NCBI GenBank assembly: GCA_003249035.1
Contig: QBMK01000025.1
Coordinates: 1 to 57,188 of the forward strand
Direction: 5' to 3'
Source of the DNA: Pseudanabaena sp.
Lineage (GTDB): Bacteria > Cyanobacteriota > Cyanobacteriia > Pseudanabaenales > Pseudanabaenaceae
Length of the DNA: 57,188 nt
In this document: one piece after another, positions 10,051 to 17,379 of the stretch
How the letters are laid out: each line of letters starts with the position of its first letter
Position numbering within the stretch: position 1 is the first letter of the stretch
Position numbers and translations under genes: made by a program
Notes under the pieces: generated by a model
Databases searched by the model: none
What the model was told of the DNA's origin: nothing
What the model saw: only the letters and a program-made list of their open reading frames with translations

Positions 10051-11094
10051 ATGAAAGCAGTGCGATTAAATCTTGAAGATAGACAGGCGTGGCAGAAATT
10101 GCAGCATGTCCTGACTAGTCTTGCTTCCGATTATATGGATCTAGTGGCTGCTGAGCAAACAGAATATAAGTTTGAGCAGCAAATTCTATCCATTGCTTTT
10201 ACCTTGATTGCTTCAGATGCCGATCGCGATCGCCTAAACGAATTTACACAAAATATTGATCGGTATTTCAATCGTATACAGTTAGTTGGGGTGCGGCGAA
10301 TTGAATGGGAATTTTATGTAATTGGGGAAGCATCACCGTTCTTAGCACAGGGACGTGACATTCAACTTGTCGCAGCACCAGCACCATTACCTCAAAATGC
10401 CCTTGCACGTAGTGAAGCTAGACGATCGCCTGTTCGTAATGTCAAACAGAGTTCTCTTTCTAAAGGGAAATCGAAGGTTAGCAATTTAGTTCACCGGTTA
10501 CGTGGCTGGTTAGTTAATCCAAAGACTATCCAAGCCGCACGTACCGCTAGTCGCATCACAATTCGCGATCCTAAAGGCGCTCTGGATGCAGTGCGGGTTA
10601 ATGCGATCGCTAAGTTTAATGACACTATCCAATGGGTTGACACTTTTCCTTGGGAGACTTGGACAAAGGAAAAAGCACAACAAATCAAACGTCGTCATCA
10701 ACGTAATTTGTTCCGAGCTGTAATTGAAGATGTCCTAATTTTGGGAGTGATGTTGATTGCCCTATATTGGCTGACCGAAGCTCTATCAGGTCCAACTATT
10801 AATCTTGCACTCATGCCTAAGCGCCATCATGACACCAACATCACTAGCGTTCAGTACCGTTGCGGAAATCCTGCAGTATCTCTTAAAAATTACGTCTGTC
10901 TAGGTAAAGGGATGCGTTATGACCAAGTGGCAAGTATCTTAGGTGCTGAAGGTAAGCCTTTGGGAATTGACCACAATTTTGGTGATCGGGCTGTGGTAGT
11001 TAGTTGGTCAGGTGCAGACTTAAGTATGAATGTCACATTTGTGGACGACAAACTAGTTTCAAGAGCTTATCGTCAACTGACAGCAAGCAAGTAG
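10051..11094 (+). CDS. Hypothetical membrane protein with a BamE/SmpA-like C-terminal motif
   Basis: A 347-residue protein. The first 110 residues are alpha/beta and charged, residues 125-220 are basic, one transmembrane helix lies near residues 228-247 (DVLILGVMLIALYWL), and a C-terminal domain of about 80 residues contains GKGMRYDQVASILGAEGKPL. That last motif resembles the GM-T-x-x-Q-V-x-x-ILG repeat of BamE/SmpA and related lipoprotein-like domains. The protein is probably a single-pass inner-membrane protein with its C-terminus outside. I do not recognise a named family for the whole protein. Confidence 0.65.
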   Translation: MKAVRLNLEDRQAWQKLQHVLTSLASDYMDLVAAEQTEYKFEQQILSIAFTLIASDADRDRLNEFTQNIDRYFNRIQLVGVRRIEWEFYVIGEASPFLAQGRDIQLVAAPAPLPQNALARSEARRSPVRNVKQSSLSKGKSKVSNLVHRLRGWLVNPKTIQAARTASRITIRDPKGALDAVRVNAIAKFNDTIQWVDTFPWETWTKEKAQQIKRRHQRNLFRAVIEDVLILGVMLIALYWLTEALSGPTINLALMPKRHHDTNITSVQYRCGNPAVSLKNYVCLGKGMRYDQVASILGAEGKPLGIDHNFGDRAVVVSWSGADLSMNVTFVDDKLVSRAYRQLTASK

Positions 11095-11096
11095 TT

Positions 11097-11300
11097 CCAA
11101 TTCACAAAAGTGCACTGCCCCTTTTAAGTAGATGTACATAATTAATTACACATCCAAACCCATAAAATTGCGCCCCTACGGGGCGCAATTTTATGGGTTT
11201 GGGTAATTTATTTTGCAAAAGTACTTATTAATTAAAAAGCAAACCCCGTAAGGGTTTTAAAAACACAAAATGGTTACGCGATTTTTGTGTTTTGGTATAT
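11097..11300. repeat. Two-hairpin dispersed repeat, copy B (interrupted)
   Basis: 11097-11112 repeats the start of copy A (CCAATTCACAAAAGTG). 11230-11298 repeats the copy A spacer and second hairpin (AATTAAAAAGCAAACC, AGGGTTTTAAAA, CACAAAATGGTTACGC), with a less perfect stem. Between them lie about 117 bp absent from copy A, including the perfect hairpin at 11154-11202. This looks like one repeat interrupted by, or rearranged around, another palindrome. It occupies about half of the 401-bp gap. Confidence 0.55.
11154..11202. terminator. Perfect 23-bp hairpin
   Basis: CCAAACCCATAAAATTGCGCCCC pairs perfectly with its complement around a TAC loop. It has the shared design of outer AAACCC/GGGTTT, a GCGCCCC core and a 3-nt loop. 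It lies 60 bp after the BamE-like gene and probably ends that transcript. Confidence 0.75.
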
Positions 11301-11350
11301 AAAGACTAAGAGTCTATCCAACCTTGATTTGGGAGACTTTAGTAATTATA

Positions 11351-11447
11351 AAAATCAGTTTTGATTTAAAGTCAGCATAAGGCTGTAATTAAATCAAAAC
11401 TGATTTTGTTTTTTGTCGTCAACGACGACAAAAAACAAAATCAGTTT
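11351..11447 (+). promoter_or_regulatory. Mutually exclusive hairpins upstream of a TPR gene
   Basis: Three complementary segments lie in a row. Segment 1 (11351-11369) pairs perfectly over 19 bp with segment 2 (11389-11407). Segment 2, extended to 11397-11420, also pairs perfectly over 24 bp with segment 3 (11424-11447, loop AAC). The two hairpins share 11397-11407 and cannot form together. The second ends 48 bp before the TPR gene start. This is the layout of an attenuator or of nested terminator palindromes; no promoter or leader peptide is evident, so a regulatory role is inference. Confidence 0.4.
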
Positions 11448-11495
11448 CATAATTGAAATTGCCACCTTTTTTGTATAACCAACGGGAAGTTTGTC

Positions 11496-12239
11496 TTGAA
11501 ACGATCGCTAAAAATCTTAGGTTGTTTGAATTTGTGCGTAATACTAATGAGTATCACGCCAGTATTAACTGCGGTCGCGGTTAATACTAAAGAAAATTCA
11601 TCCCAAACACCCAAGGTAACCCAAGCTGATAAACGCGCTGCCGATGAATATCGTCAGATGGGACTTAATTATCGCCGACAAGAACGATTTGATGATGCGA
11701 TTGCGGCTTTGCAAAAATCCGTTGCTCTCGATCCCAGCAATATTGATGGGCATATTATCCTTGGCTGGACACAGCATCTCTCTAAGAAACATGATGATGC
11801 AGCCAAATCACTATGGGATGCAATTTATCTATCACCAACATCGCCACAAGCATTTAACGCGATAGGGATTGTCTACTTAGTGCGTGGTGATTTGCCGCAA
11901 TCTGTAGTTTTACATAGCTGGGCAGCGCTGCTTAAAACCGATAATGAAATTGCTCATTACAATCTCAGCCTGGCTTATCAAAGACTGCAACAATACGATC
12001 TGGCGATCGCCTATGCTCAAAAAGCGATCGAACTTGAACCGAATAATCCCCATCACTTTGTTGCTAGTGCGATCGCCCAATGGGCATCAGGCGATCAGAC
12101 GAATGCAAAAAAAACTTTTCGCGATGCAATTACTGTTGATTCTCGGTATCGTAGTCCTGAATTTTTAAACTTTCTTAACGAAGCCGGGTTTAACAATGAT
12201 CAAATTCAAATTGCCAAACAAGTTTTAGCAAGCTCGTAA
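11496..12239 (+). CDS. Exported TPR-repeat protein
   Basis: A 247-residue protein with an N-terminal signal or anchor (KRSLKILGCLNLCVILMSITPVLTAVA). At least four tetratricopeptide repeats run from about residue 48 to 215; clear units are MGLNYRRQERFDDAIAALQK and LAYQRLQQYDLAIAYAQKA. It is a likely periplasmic or membrane-attached protein-interaction scaffold. I accept TTG 11496 as the start because GGGAAG lies six bases upstream and the signal peptide begins there; the next in-frame ATG falls inside the hydrophobic core. No partner can be named. Confidence 0.8.
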   Translation: MKRSLKILGCLNLCVILMSITPVLTAVAVNTKENSSQTPKVTQADKRAADEYRQMGLNYRRQERFDDAIAALQKSVALDPSNIDGHIILGWTQHLSKKHDDAAKSLWDAIYLSPTSPQAFNAIGIVYLVRGDLPQSVVLHSWAALLKTDNEIAHYNLSLAYQRLQQYDLAIAYAQKAIELEPNNPHHFVASAIAQWASGDQTNAKKTFRDAITVDSRYRSPEFLNFLNEAGFNNDQIQIAKQVLASS

Positions 12240-12246
12240 CTTTATA

Positions 12247-12296
12247 ATCCAAAAATAATAATGGTGGCACAAGTGCGACCATTATTATTTTTGGAT
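12247..12296. terminator. Hairpin after the TPR gene
   Basis: A 19-bp perfect stem (12247-12265 with 12278-12296) has a small inner GCAC/GTGC hairpin at its tip. It starts eight bases after the stop codon. Confidence 0.8.
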
Positions 12297-12433
12297 TTGA
12301 CTCTATAGAAACCATGTAATTTTCGCGATCGTACCCTTATTCCTAGAGGGTAAGCTATTATTACTTAACTAGTTTAGAATCTTTATAAAATCAGAAAGAT
12401 ATTGTTTGGGTCGCATAACGCAGAGGATACATC

Positions 12434-13555
12434 GTGGAAAACCCAAGAACATTTCGTATAGATCGTGGGATCGGTCAATATGACTTTAATGATTACTACG
12501 CTGTGTTGGGCTTACCACTGACAGCCGAATCTTCTCTTGTGCGTAGGCGATATCTGCTGATTGCCAAATGCTTACATCCGGATATCCATGGGCGATCGCA
12601 TTCTGAGAAAGAAGTAGCAACTCAATATCTATCAAAGCTAGTTAACCCTGCTTACAATGTGCTGTCCCAAGAACGAGAACGGACAGAGTATTCAGCAATT
12701 CTCAAACTGCTGGGCAAACGCTTGATGAAGCGCAATCAAAAATTTATCCCGCAGTCAGATATTGCCCAGCAGTATTTAATTTCCTCAAAAGATTTTAATT
12801 ATGAACAAACAATTCATGAAGTCGCCAAAGTTCAGTACCAAAATCTAGGTCAAGCATTAGATAACATTGGCTTATTGAGTGAACTAAATTTAGTGCATAT
12901 CTTGCTACAGGAGGGGTACAAATATATCCCTAATGCTGGTTCTTACTCTTCTCCTGCAAATCTTGACAATGATGAGACTACTATTCAAGCTCGCAACACG
13001 AGTGTTAATAACACAGGCGTTAATAGAGCAAGTTCAGGCAATACGGGCGTTAACAATACTGGATCTAATAGGTCTAGTTCAGCTTATTCCAGTAACGCGG
13101 GTAACAGTTACCAAATGAGAACTGAGTCTCAATCGCCATTGCGTAATACCAGTAGTACGTCCAATACTTCAGCAAAAAACACCAGTCAAGCTAGCAATAA
13201 AAATAATGCTGCTGATGGCTCACTTGCTCAATGTATTCGACAAGCTGAAAACTATATCAATCAGAAATTATGGACTTCAGCCTTAAAGGAACTGCGTAGC
13301 GCAATTCAAATTGATTGCAACAATAGCAAATGTCATGCTTTGTTAGGTTTTGTCTATATGAATCAAAAATTATCAGGCATGGCTAAAGTGAGTTTTCTAC
13401 AAGCGCTGAAACTGAATCCTGATGAACCTATAGCCAAGCAATATATTGAGCAAGTGGGTGGGACAAATTCTGGCGGCAATACAGCAGCAAAAACTGATCC
13501 TACAGCTAAGAATGATAAAAAGGGTGGATTTTTTGGTTGGTTAGGTGGTAGCTAA
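12434..13555 (+). CDS. J-domain protein with Asn/Ser-rich linker and TPR
   Basis: A 373-residue protein. The N-terminal J domain (about residues 18-90) has YYAVLGLPL and the HPD tripeptide needed to stimulate DnaK (CLHPDIHGRS). A middle helical region is followed by a low-complexity segment of Asn, Ser, Thr and Gly (about residues 185-255). A TPR-like region lies at 262-340, with a short Gly-rich end. It lacks the Gly/Phe and zinc-finger regions of true DnaJ, so it is a class C co-chaperone. The start is GTG 12434, preceded by GAGG. The repetitive linker probably diverges fast. Confidence 0.85.
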   Translation: MENPRTFRIDRGIGQYDFNDYYAVLGLPLTAESSLVRRRYLLIAKCLHPDIHGRSHSEKEVATQYLSKLVNPAYNVLSQERERTEYSAILKLLGKRLMKRNQKFIPQSDIAQQYLISSKDFNYEQTIHEVAKVQYQNLGQALDNIGLLSELNLVHILLQEGYKYIPNAGSYSSPANLDNDETTIQARNTSVNNTGVNRASSGNTGVNNTGSNRSSSAYSSNAGNSYQMRTESQSPLRNTSSTSNTSAKNTSQASNKNNAADGSLAQCIRQAENYINQKLWTSALKELRSAIQIDCNNSKCHALLGFVYMNQKLSGMAKVSFLQALKLNPDEPIAKQYIEQVGGTNSGGNTAAKTDPTAKNDKKGGFFGWLGGS

Positions 13556-13605
13556 TTGGTTTGGTTAATTAGTGCTTTGACCTGTTTATCATGCCTTTGG
13601 AGATG

Positions 13606-13636
13606 ATTGTTTAGGTCGCAAAGCGCCCTAAACAAT
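13606..13636. terminator. Hairpin between the J-domain gene and queG
   Basis: ATTGTTTAGG pairs with CCTAAACAAT around a smaller CGC-AAA-GCG hairpin. The core resembles the other intergenic palindromes. Confidence 0.65.
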
Positions 13637-13654
13637 TAGTTTGTGGTTCTCAAT

Positions 13655-14593
13655 ATGAAAAAATTATCGCCAGCAGAAATTAAATTAGCGATTCAACAAA
13701 AAGCGATCGCTCTTGGGTTTAGTAAAGTTGGCATAGCTAGAGCCGAGTCTGGGCTTGAGTCAGAACGTTTGCAGGAATGGTTGGCTTTGGGATACCAAGC
13801 AGATATGGCTTGGATGACAAATCCCAAGCGTCAAGATATTACTCAGGTTATGGAAGGAGTAAAGTCGGTAATTTGTGTGGCTTTAAATTACTACACTCCG
13901 CACCAACATTCATCTGATCGCAATGTGGGTAAAATTTCTCGCTATGGTTGGGGACGAGACTATCACAAGGTTTTGACTAAGAAGCTCAAAGCTTTGGCAG
14001 CTTGGTTAAATACTCAAGGAGAGAATATTCAAACTCGTTATTATGTCGATACTGGTCCGATCGCGGAAAAGGCTTTTGCTCAGAGAGCAGGAATTGGGTG
14101 GATTGGCAAACATAGCAATGTAATTTCGCGGGACTATGGTTCTTGGTTGTTTTTGGGAGAATTGCTGACTAATTTAGAATTAGAGCCTGACACCCCACAT
14201 ACTGATCATTGTGGTACTTGTAGGCGCTGCCTTGATGCTTGTCCGACTGGAGCGATCGTTCAGCCATTTGTTGTCGATGCTAATCGCTGTATTGCCTTTC
14301 ACACAATTGAAAATAAAGCCGAACAAATTCCCGACGCCATCGCGGCTAACTTACAAAACTGGGTAGCAGGTTGTGACATTTGCCAAGATGTTTGCCCTTG
14401 GAATCAACGTTTTGCTCAAGAAACCTTAGAATCTGACTTTCAACCTTTTACCCACAATGTTGATCCTAAGCTAGCGGATTTGGTGAATATGACTGATGAG
14501 CAGTGGGATCAGAATTTTACAGGCTCAGCGCTGAGACGGATAAAACGCGATCGCTGGCAACGCAATGCAAAACAATGCAACTCAGCCATTTAG
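13655..14593 (+). CDS. queG: Epoxyqueuosine reductase QueG
   Basis: A 312-residue enzyme for the last step of queuosine synthesis in tRNA, reducing epoxyqueuosine to queuosine with cobalamin and two [4Fe-4S] clusters. The N-terminal DUF1730 domain includes CVALNYYTP and YGWGRDYHK. The ferredoxin-like domain has CGTCRRCLDACPTGAI and a second cluster motif CDICQDVCPWN. I start at ATG 13655 rather than GTG 13643. The length is at the short end because the HEAT-repeat C-terminus of some QueG proteins is absent, as is common in cyanobacteria. Downstream spacing of 75 bp suggests an independent unit. Confidence 0.94.
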   Translation: MKKLSPAEIKLAIQQKAIALGFSKVGIARAESGLESERLQEWLALGYQADMAWMTNPKRQDITQVMEGVKSVICVALNYYTPHQHSSDRNVGKISRYGWGRDYHKVLTKKLKALAAWLNTQGENIQTRYYVDTGPIAEKAFAQRAGIGWIGKHSNVISRDYGSWLFLGELLTNLELEPDTPHTDHCGTCRRCLDACPTGAIVQPFVVDANRCIAFHTIENKAEQIPDAIAANLQNWVAGCDICQDVCPWNQRFAQETLESDFQPFTHNVDPKLADLVNMTDEQWDQNFTGSALRRIKRDRWQRNAKQCNSAI

Positions 14594-14668
14594 CTTATCT
14601 AGATTTATTCTATAAAACAGCTTAAATTAGAACTATCTCTAAACATCAATTTGAGTAATTAAGACATC

Positions 14669-15766
14669 TTGGCTGATCTAAAGATTGTTAGACATATCAA
14701 AGACGGTGCCGAGCGTTGGAATGCTTGGCGTGAAAAAACTCAGCTTGAGGCGATTGACCTGCAAAAAGCCGACTTGTCTGGGCTAAAGCTAGTTGGGGCA
14801 AATCTGTCACAAGTTAATTTAAGTAAAGCCAACTTTAGTAAGGCTGATTTAACTCAAGCAGATCTATCGGGAGCAAATCTAAGTGAAGCTGCCTTCGTAA
14901 ATGCCAATTTGAATGGAGCCAATTTAAGTTGCGCAATTTTGCATCGGGTAAATTTTAGTCTAGCAAATCTTCAAGATGCCAATCTGACTGGTGCTGATCT
15001 GCGATCGCTAGAATTGAGAGGCATAAATCTTGGAGTTGCAAACCTCAGTGGCGCGGACTTGCGCGGCGTAAATCTCAGTGGGGAAAGTTTCAAAGGTGCA
15101 AACCTCAGTGGCGCAAATCTCAGTGGCGCAAATCTCCAGAATACTGATTTTAGTGGCGCAAACTTGAGCACTACGAACTTCAGTAAGGCGCATCTGAATC
15201 GAGCCAAATTGAGAGGAGCATTATTAACTCGTGCAAATTTATGTGGCGCATCCCTTGATTTTGCTGATATCAGCATGGCGGGATGTCTGATGGCAAATTT
15301 TAGCGAGGCAATTTTAAACAATGCAATTTTGAACAATGCAAACTTAGGGGGCGCGATTTTAAGTGGAGCACAACTGATCGGGGCATCTCTATGTAATACA
15401 TTTTTAAATGATGCTTCTATGAGCATGGCTAACTTCACTAAAGCTAATCTCAGTAATGCTGATCTCAGTCAAACCTATATGTATCGGGTAATTTTGTCAC
15501 AGTCAAATTGTGTTGAAACTAAATTTCGCCATGCGGAGATGCAAGAAGTTGACTTGAGTAGAGCAATTCTCAAACAAGCTAATTTTGCGATCGCAAACCT
15601 TCAAAATGCATACTTTGGCGGTGCAGATTTGAGTGGCGCGGTCTTAATTGGAACTAACTTAGAGAATGCAAATCTGGCTAATGCTAATTTAACTGGTGCT
15701 GTCCTAGAAAGCACTATTTTGACTGGTACGAATGTCCAAGGTGTGATAGGTCTTTCACAGAAATAA
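14669..15766 (+). CDS. Pentapeptide-repeat protein
   Basis: A 365-residue protein. After about 30 residues with the recurrent cyanobacterial opening (IKDGAERWNAWRE), nearly the whole chain is A(D/N)LSG-type pentapeptides, predicting a right-handed quadrilateral beta-helix about 65 coils long. There is no signal peptide or membrane segment, so it is probably cytosolic. The function of this class is unknown. The start is TTG 14669: the frame is closed by TAA just upstream and no ATG precedes the conserved WNAWRE block. A strong terminator follows at 15823. Confidence 0.85.
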   Translation: MADLKIVRHIKDGAERWNAWREKTQLEAIDLQKADLSGLKLVGANLSQVNLSKANFSKADLTQADLSGANLSEAAFVNANLNGANLSCAILHRVNFSLANLQDANLTGADLRSLELRGINLGVANLSGADLRGVNLSGESFKGANLSGANLSGANLQNTDFSGANLSTTNFSKAHLNRAKLRGALLTRANLCGASLDFADISMAGCLMANFSEAILNNAILNNANLGGAILSGAQLIGASLCNTFLNDASMSMANFTKANLSNADLSQTYMYRVILSQSNCVETKFRHAEMQEVDLSRAILKQANFAIANLQNAYFGGADLSGAVLIGTNLENANLANANLTGAVLESTILTGTNVQGVIGLSQK

Positions 15767-15822
15767 TTCTAATTGCTAAATTAGAGAGCCAGTGCAAAGC
15801 TCTGACTGTAATTTAAGCTCTC

Positions 15823-15851
15823 AAAAGCGTGAAGAGGCGCTTCACGCTTTT
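15823..15851 (+). terminator. Intrinsic terminator after the pentapeptide gene
   Basis: A 12-bp perfect stem (AAAAGCGTGAAG and its complement), loop AGGCG, ending in a T run. Confidence 0.85.
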
Positions 15852-15911
15852 TGGGTTTTGAAATGCTAGGATTCAGAGGAAAGTCATTGTATCAATTCTG
15901 TAAGGATTAGC

Positions 15912-16769
15912 ATGGGAAGCATTGCATATTTGGATTGTCCGACAGGAATTGCGGGTGATATGTGTCTAGGCGCATTGGTGAGTGCAGGTGTGCCGTTAGA
16001 GTATTTGCAAGAGGTTGTTCATAAATTAGAACTGGATCGCGAAGTTAAGTTATGGACAGAATCAGTTCATCGTGGCGGCATCGAAGCCATAAAAATGCAT
16101 GTCGAATTGCTAAATCATAGCGGTGACAATCCACCCACAGTTGCGTCTGAACATTCGCATTCTCATGCTGAGCATGTTCATTCCCATAGCCTTGAAGAAC
16201 ATACTCATGATCATTCCCATAAAGCACATTCCCATCCAAACCATCGCCACTTACCTGATATTGAGAAGATAATTCGTAATGCAAAATTACCGATACAAGT
16301 TGAAGCTTGGAGCTTAGCAACGTTTAAAGAATTAGCGATCGCCGAAGGAGCCGTACATGGCATTGTGCCAGAGGCAGTACATTTTCATGAAGTTGGTGCG
16401 ATCGATGCGATCGTCGATATTGTCTGCACCTGTGCAGGATTTGTTTGGCTGGAAGTTGAGAAAATCTATTGTTCGGCTTTACCTGCGGGCGGAGGCTATG
16501 TCGATTGCGATCACGGTAAGATGCCAGTACCGGCACCAGCTACATTGAAGTTATGGGAAATGCATGGCGTGACTACATTTGATAACGGGATTAGGAAGGA
16601 ATTAGTAACTCCCACTGGAGCCGCGATCGCAGTCACCCTCTGTGAAAAGTTTGGCGAAGTTCCATTAATGAAGATCAAAAAAGTGGGACTAGGTGCAGGT
16701 ACGCAGGAATTAGAAATTCCTAATGCTTTGCGTCTATGGATTGGTAAGAGCAAGAAAAAAAAAGACTAG
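15912..16769 (+). CDS. larC: LarC, N-terminal part (0 frame)
   Basis: LarC (pyridinium-3,5-bisthiocarboxylic acid mononucleotide nickel chelatase) inserts nickel into the pincer cofactor of lactate racemase-type enzymes, using CTP. This 285-residue frame holds the N-terminal domain: it opens YLDCPTGIAGDMCLGALV, has a His-rich insertion around residues 78-113, probably for nickel, and contains VHFHEVGAIDAIVDIV and ELVTPTGAAIA. It ends KSKKKKD at TAG 16767 just after a run of nine A. The rest of LarC continues without a stop in the -1 frame, so this is one gene in two frames. Confidence 0.92.
   Translation: MGSIAYLDCPTGIAGDMCLGALVSAGVPLEYLQEVVHKLELDREVKLWTESVHRGGIEAIKMHVELLNHSGDNPPTVASEHSHSHAEHVHSHSLEEHTHDHSHKAHSHPNHRHLPDIEKIIRNAKLPIQVEAWSLATFKELAIAEGAVHGIVPEAVHFHEVGAIDAIVDIVCTCAGFVWLEVEKIYCSALPAGGGYVDCDHGKMPVPAPATLKLWEMHGVTTFDNGIRKELVTPTGAAIAVTLCEKFGEVPLMKIKKVGLGAGTQELEIPNALRLWIGKSKKKKD
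16755..16764 (+). promoter_or_regulatory. Candidate -1 frameshift (slippery) site in larC
   Basis: In the 0 frame the codons are AAG AAA AAA AAA GAC TAG. The in-frame heptamer A AAA AAA at 16757-16763 allows tandem slippage back by one base. The -1 frame is then open from 16763 to the LarC C-terminus at 17263. LarC of Lactobacillus plantarum is known to be made by a programmed frameshift joining LarC1 and LarC2. Confidence 0.65.
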
Positions 16770-17263
16770 ATCTAGGCAATATTTTTTCACTTGGGAACGA
16801 ACATTGTCTAGATAGTGGAACGATCGGCGAAACAGTTGTGATCCTAGAAACTCAAGTCGATGACATGACCGCACAGGCGATTGCTTACACGACGGAAGAA
16901 CTATTGAGCCAAGGAGCTCTTGATGTCTACACACAAGCGATCGGCATGAAGAAATCCCGCACTGGGATATTAATTACTGTAATTTGTCCTTGCGATCGTC
17001 AAACCATTTGTGAGCAAATCCTCTTTCGGGAAACTAGCACTCTCGGTATTAGGTATCGTTTTCAAGAGCGCAAAATTCTCTTTCGAGAAATTCGTGAAGT
17101 AGAAACAGAATATGGAAAGGCGAGAGTAAAGATTGCGCGGCGGGATGGATTCTGTACGATTCAGCCAGAATATGAGGACTGTGCAAGATTGGCGCGATTG
17201 AATGATATTCCATTAATGCAAGTACAATCTGCCGTTAATCTAGCAGCACAATCACTGAAGTAA
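16763..17263 (+). CDS. larC: LarC, C-terminal part (-1 frame)
   Basis: About 166 residues in the -1 frame relative to the upstream LarC part. It is open from the A run through RLDLGN..., then gives the conserved C-terminal domain: VILETQVDDMTAQAIAYTTE, GALDVYTQAIGMKKSRTGILI and LFRETSTLGIRYR. The fused product would be about 450 residues, normal for LarC given the His-rich insertion. The only internal start candidate before the conserved block is GTG 16838, with no clear ribosome-binding site, so independent translation is less likely than frameshifting. A sequencing error or real disruption in the A run is the alternative. Confidence 0.88.
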   Translation, partial: RLDLGNIFSLGNEHCLDSGTIGETVVILETQVDDMTAQAIAYTTEELLSQGALDVYTQAIGMKKSRTGILITVICPCDRQTICEQILFRETSTLGIRYRFQERKILFREIREVETEYGKARVKIARRDGFCTIQPEYEDCARLARLNDIPLMQVQSAVNLAAQSLK

Positions 17264-17284
17264 TCCCAAAACATAAGATTTATA

Positions 17285-17327
17285 AAATATGGGGAAAGTC
17301 TGACATCGGCAGACTTTCCCCATATTT
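17285..17327. terminator. Hairpin after larC
   Basis: An 18-bp perfect stem (AAATATGGGGAAAGTCTG arm), 7-nt loop, then a T-rich tail. Outer CCCAAAA/TTTTTGGG segments extend the symmetry. Confidence 0.85.
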
Positions 17328-17379
17328 GTTTTTGGGGTTTTTAGTACGTTAAACTGATAGAGTCGCTTAAATCGTGGTT

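Noticed and set aside
14971-15438. A 155-codon minus-strand ORF over the pentapeptide-repeat gene
   Set aside because: It is the antisense shadow of repetitive pentapeptide codons; its sequence is low-complexity and repetitive, with no recognisable family.
16045-16320. A 91-codon minus-strand ORF over larC
   Set aside because: It is antisense to the His-rich codons of larC and has no independent support.
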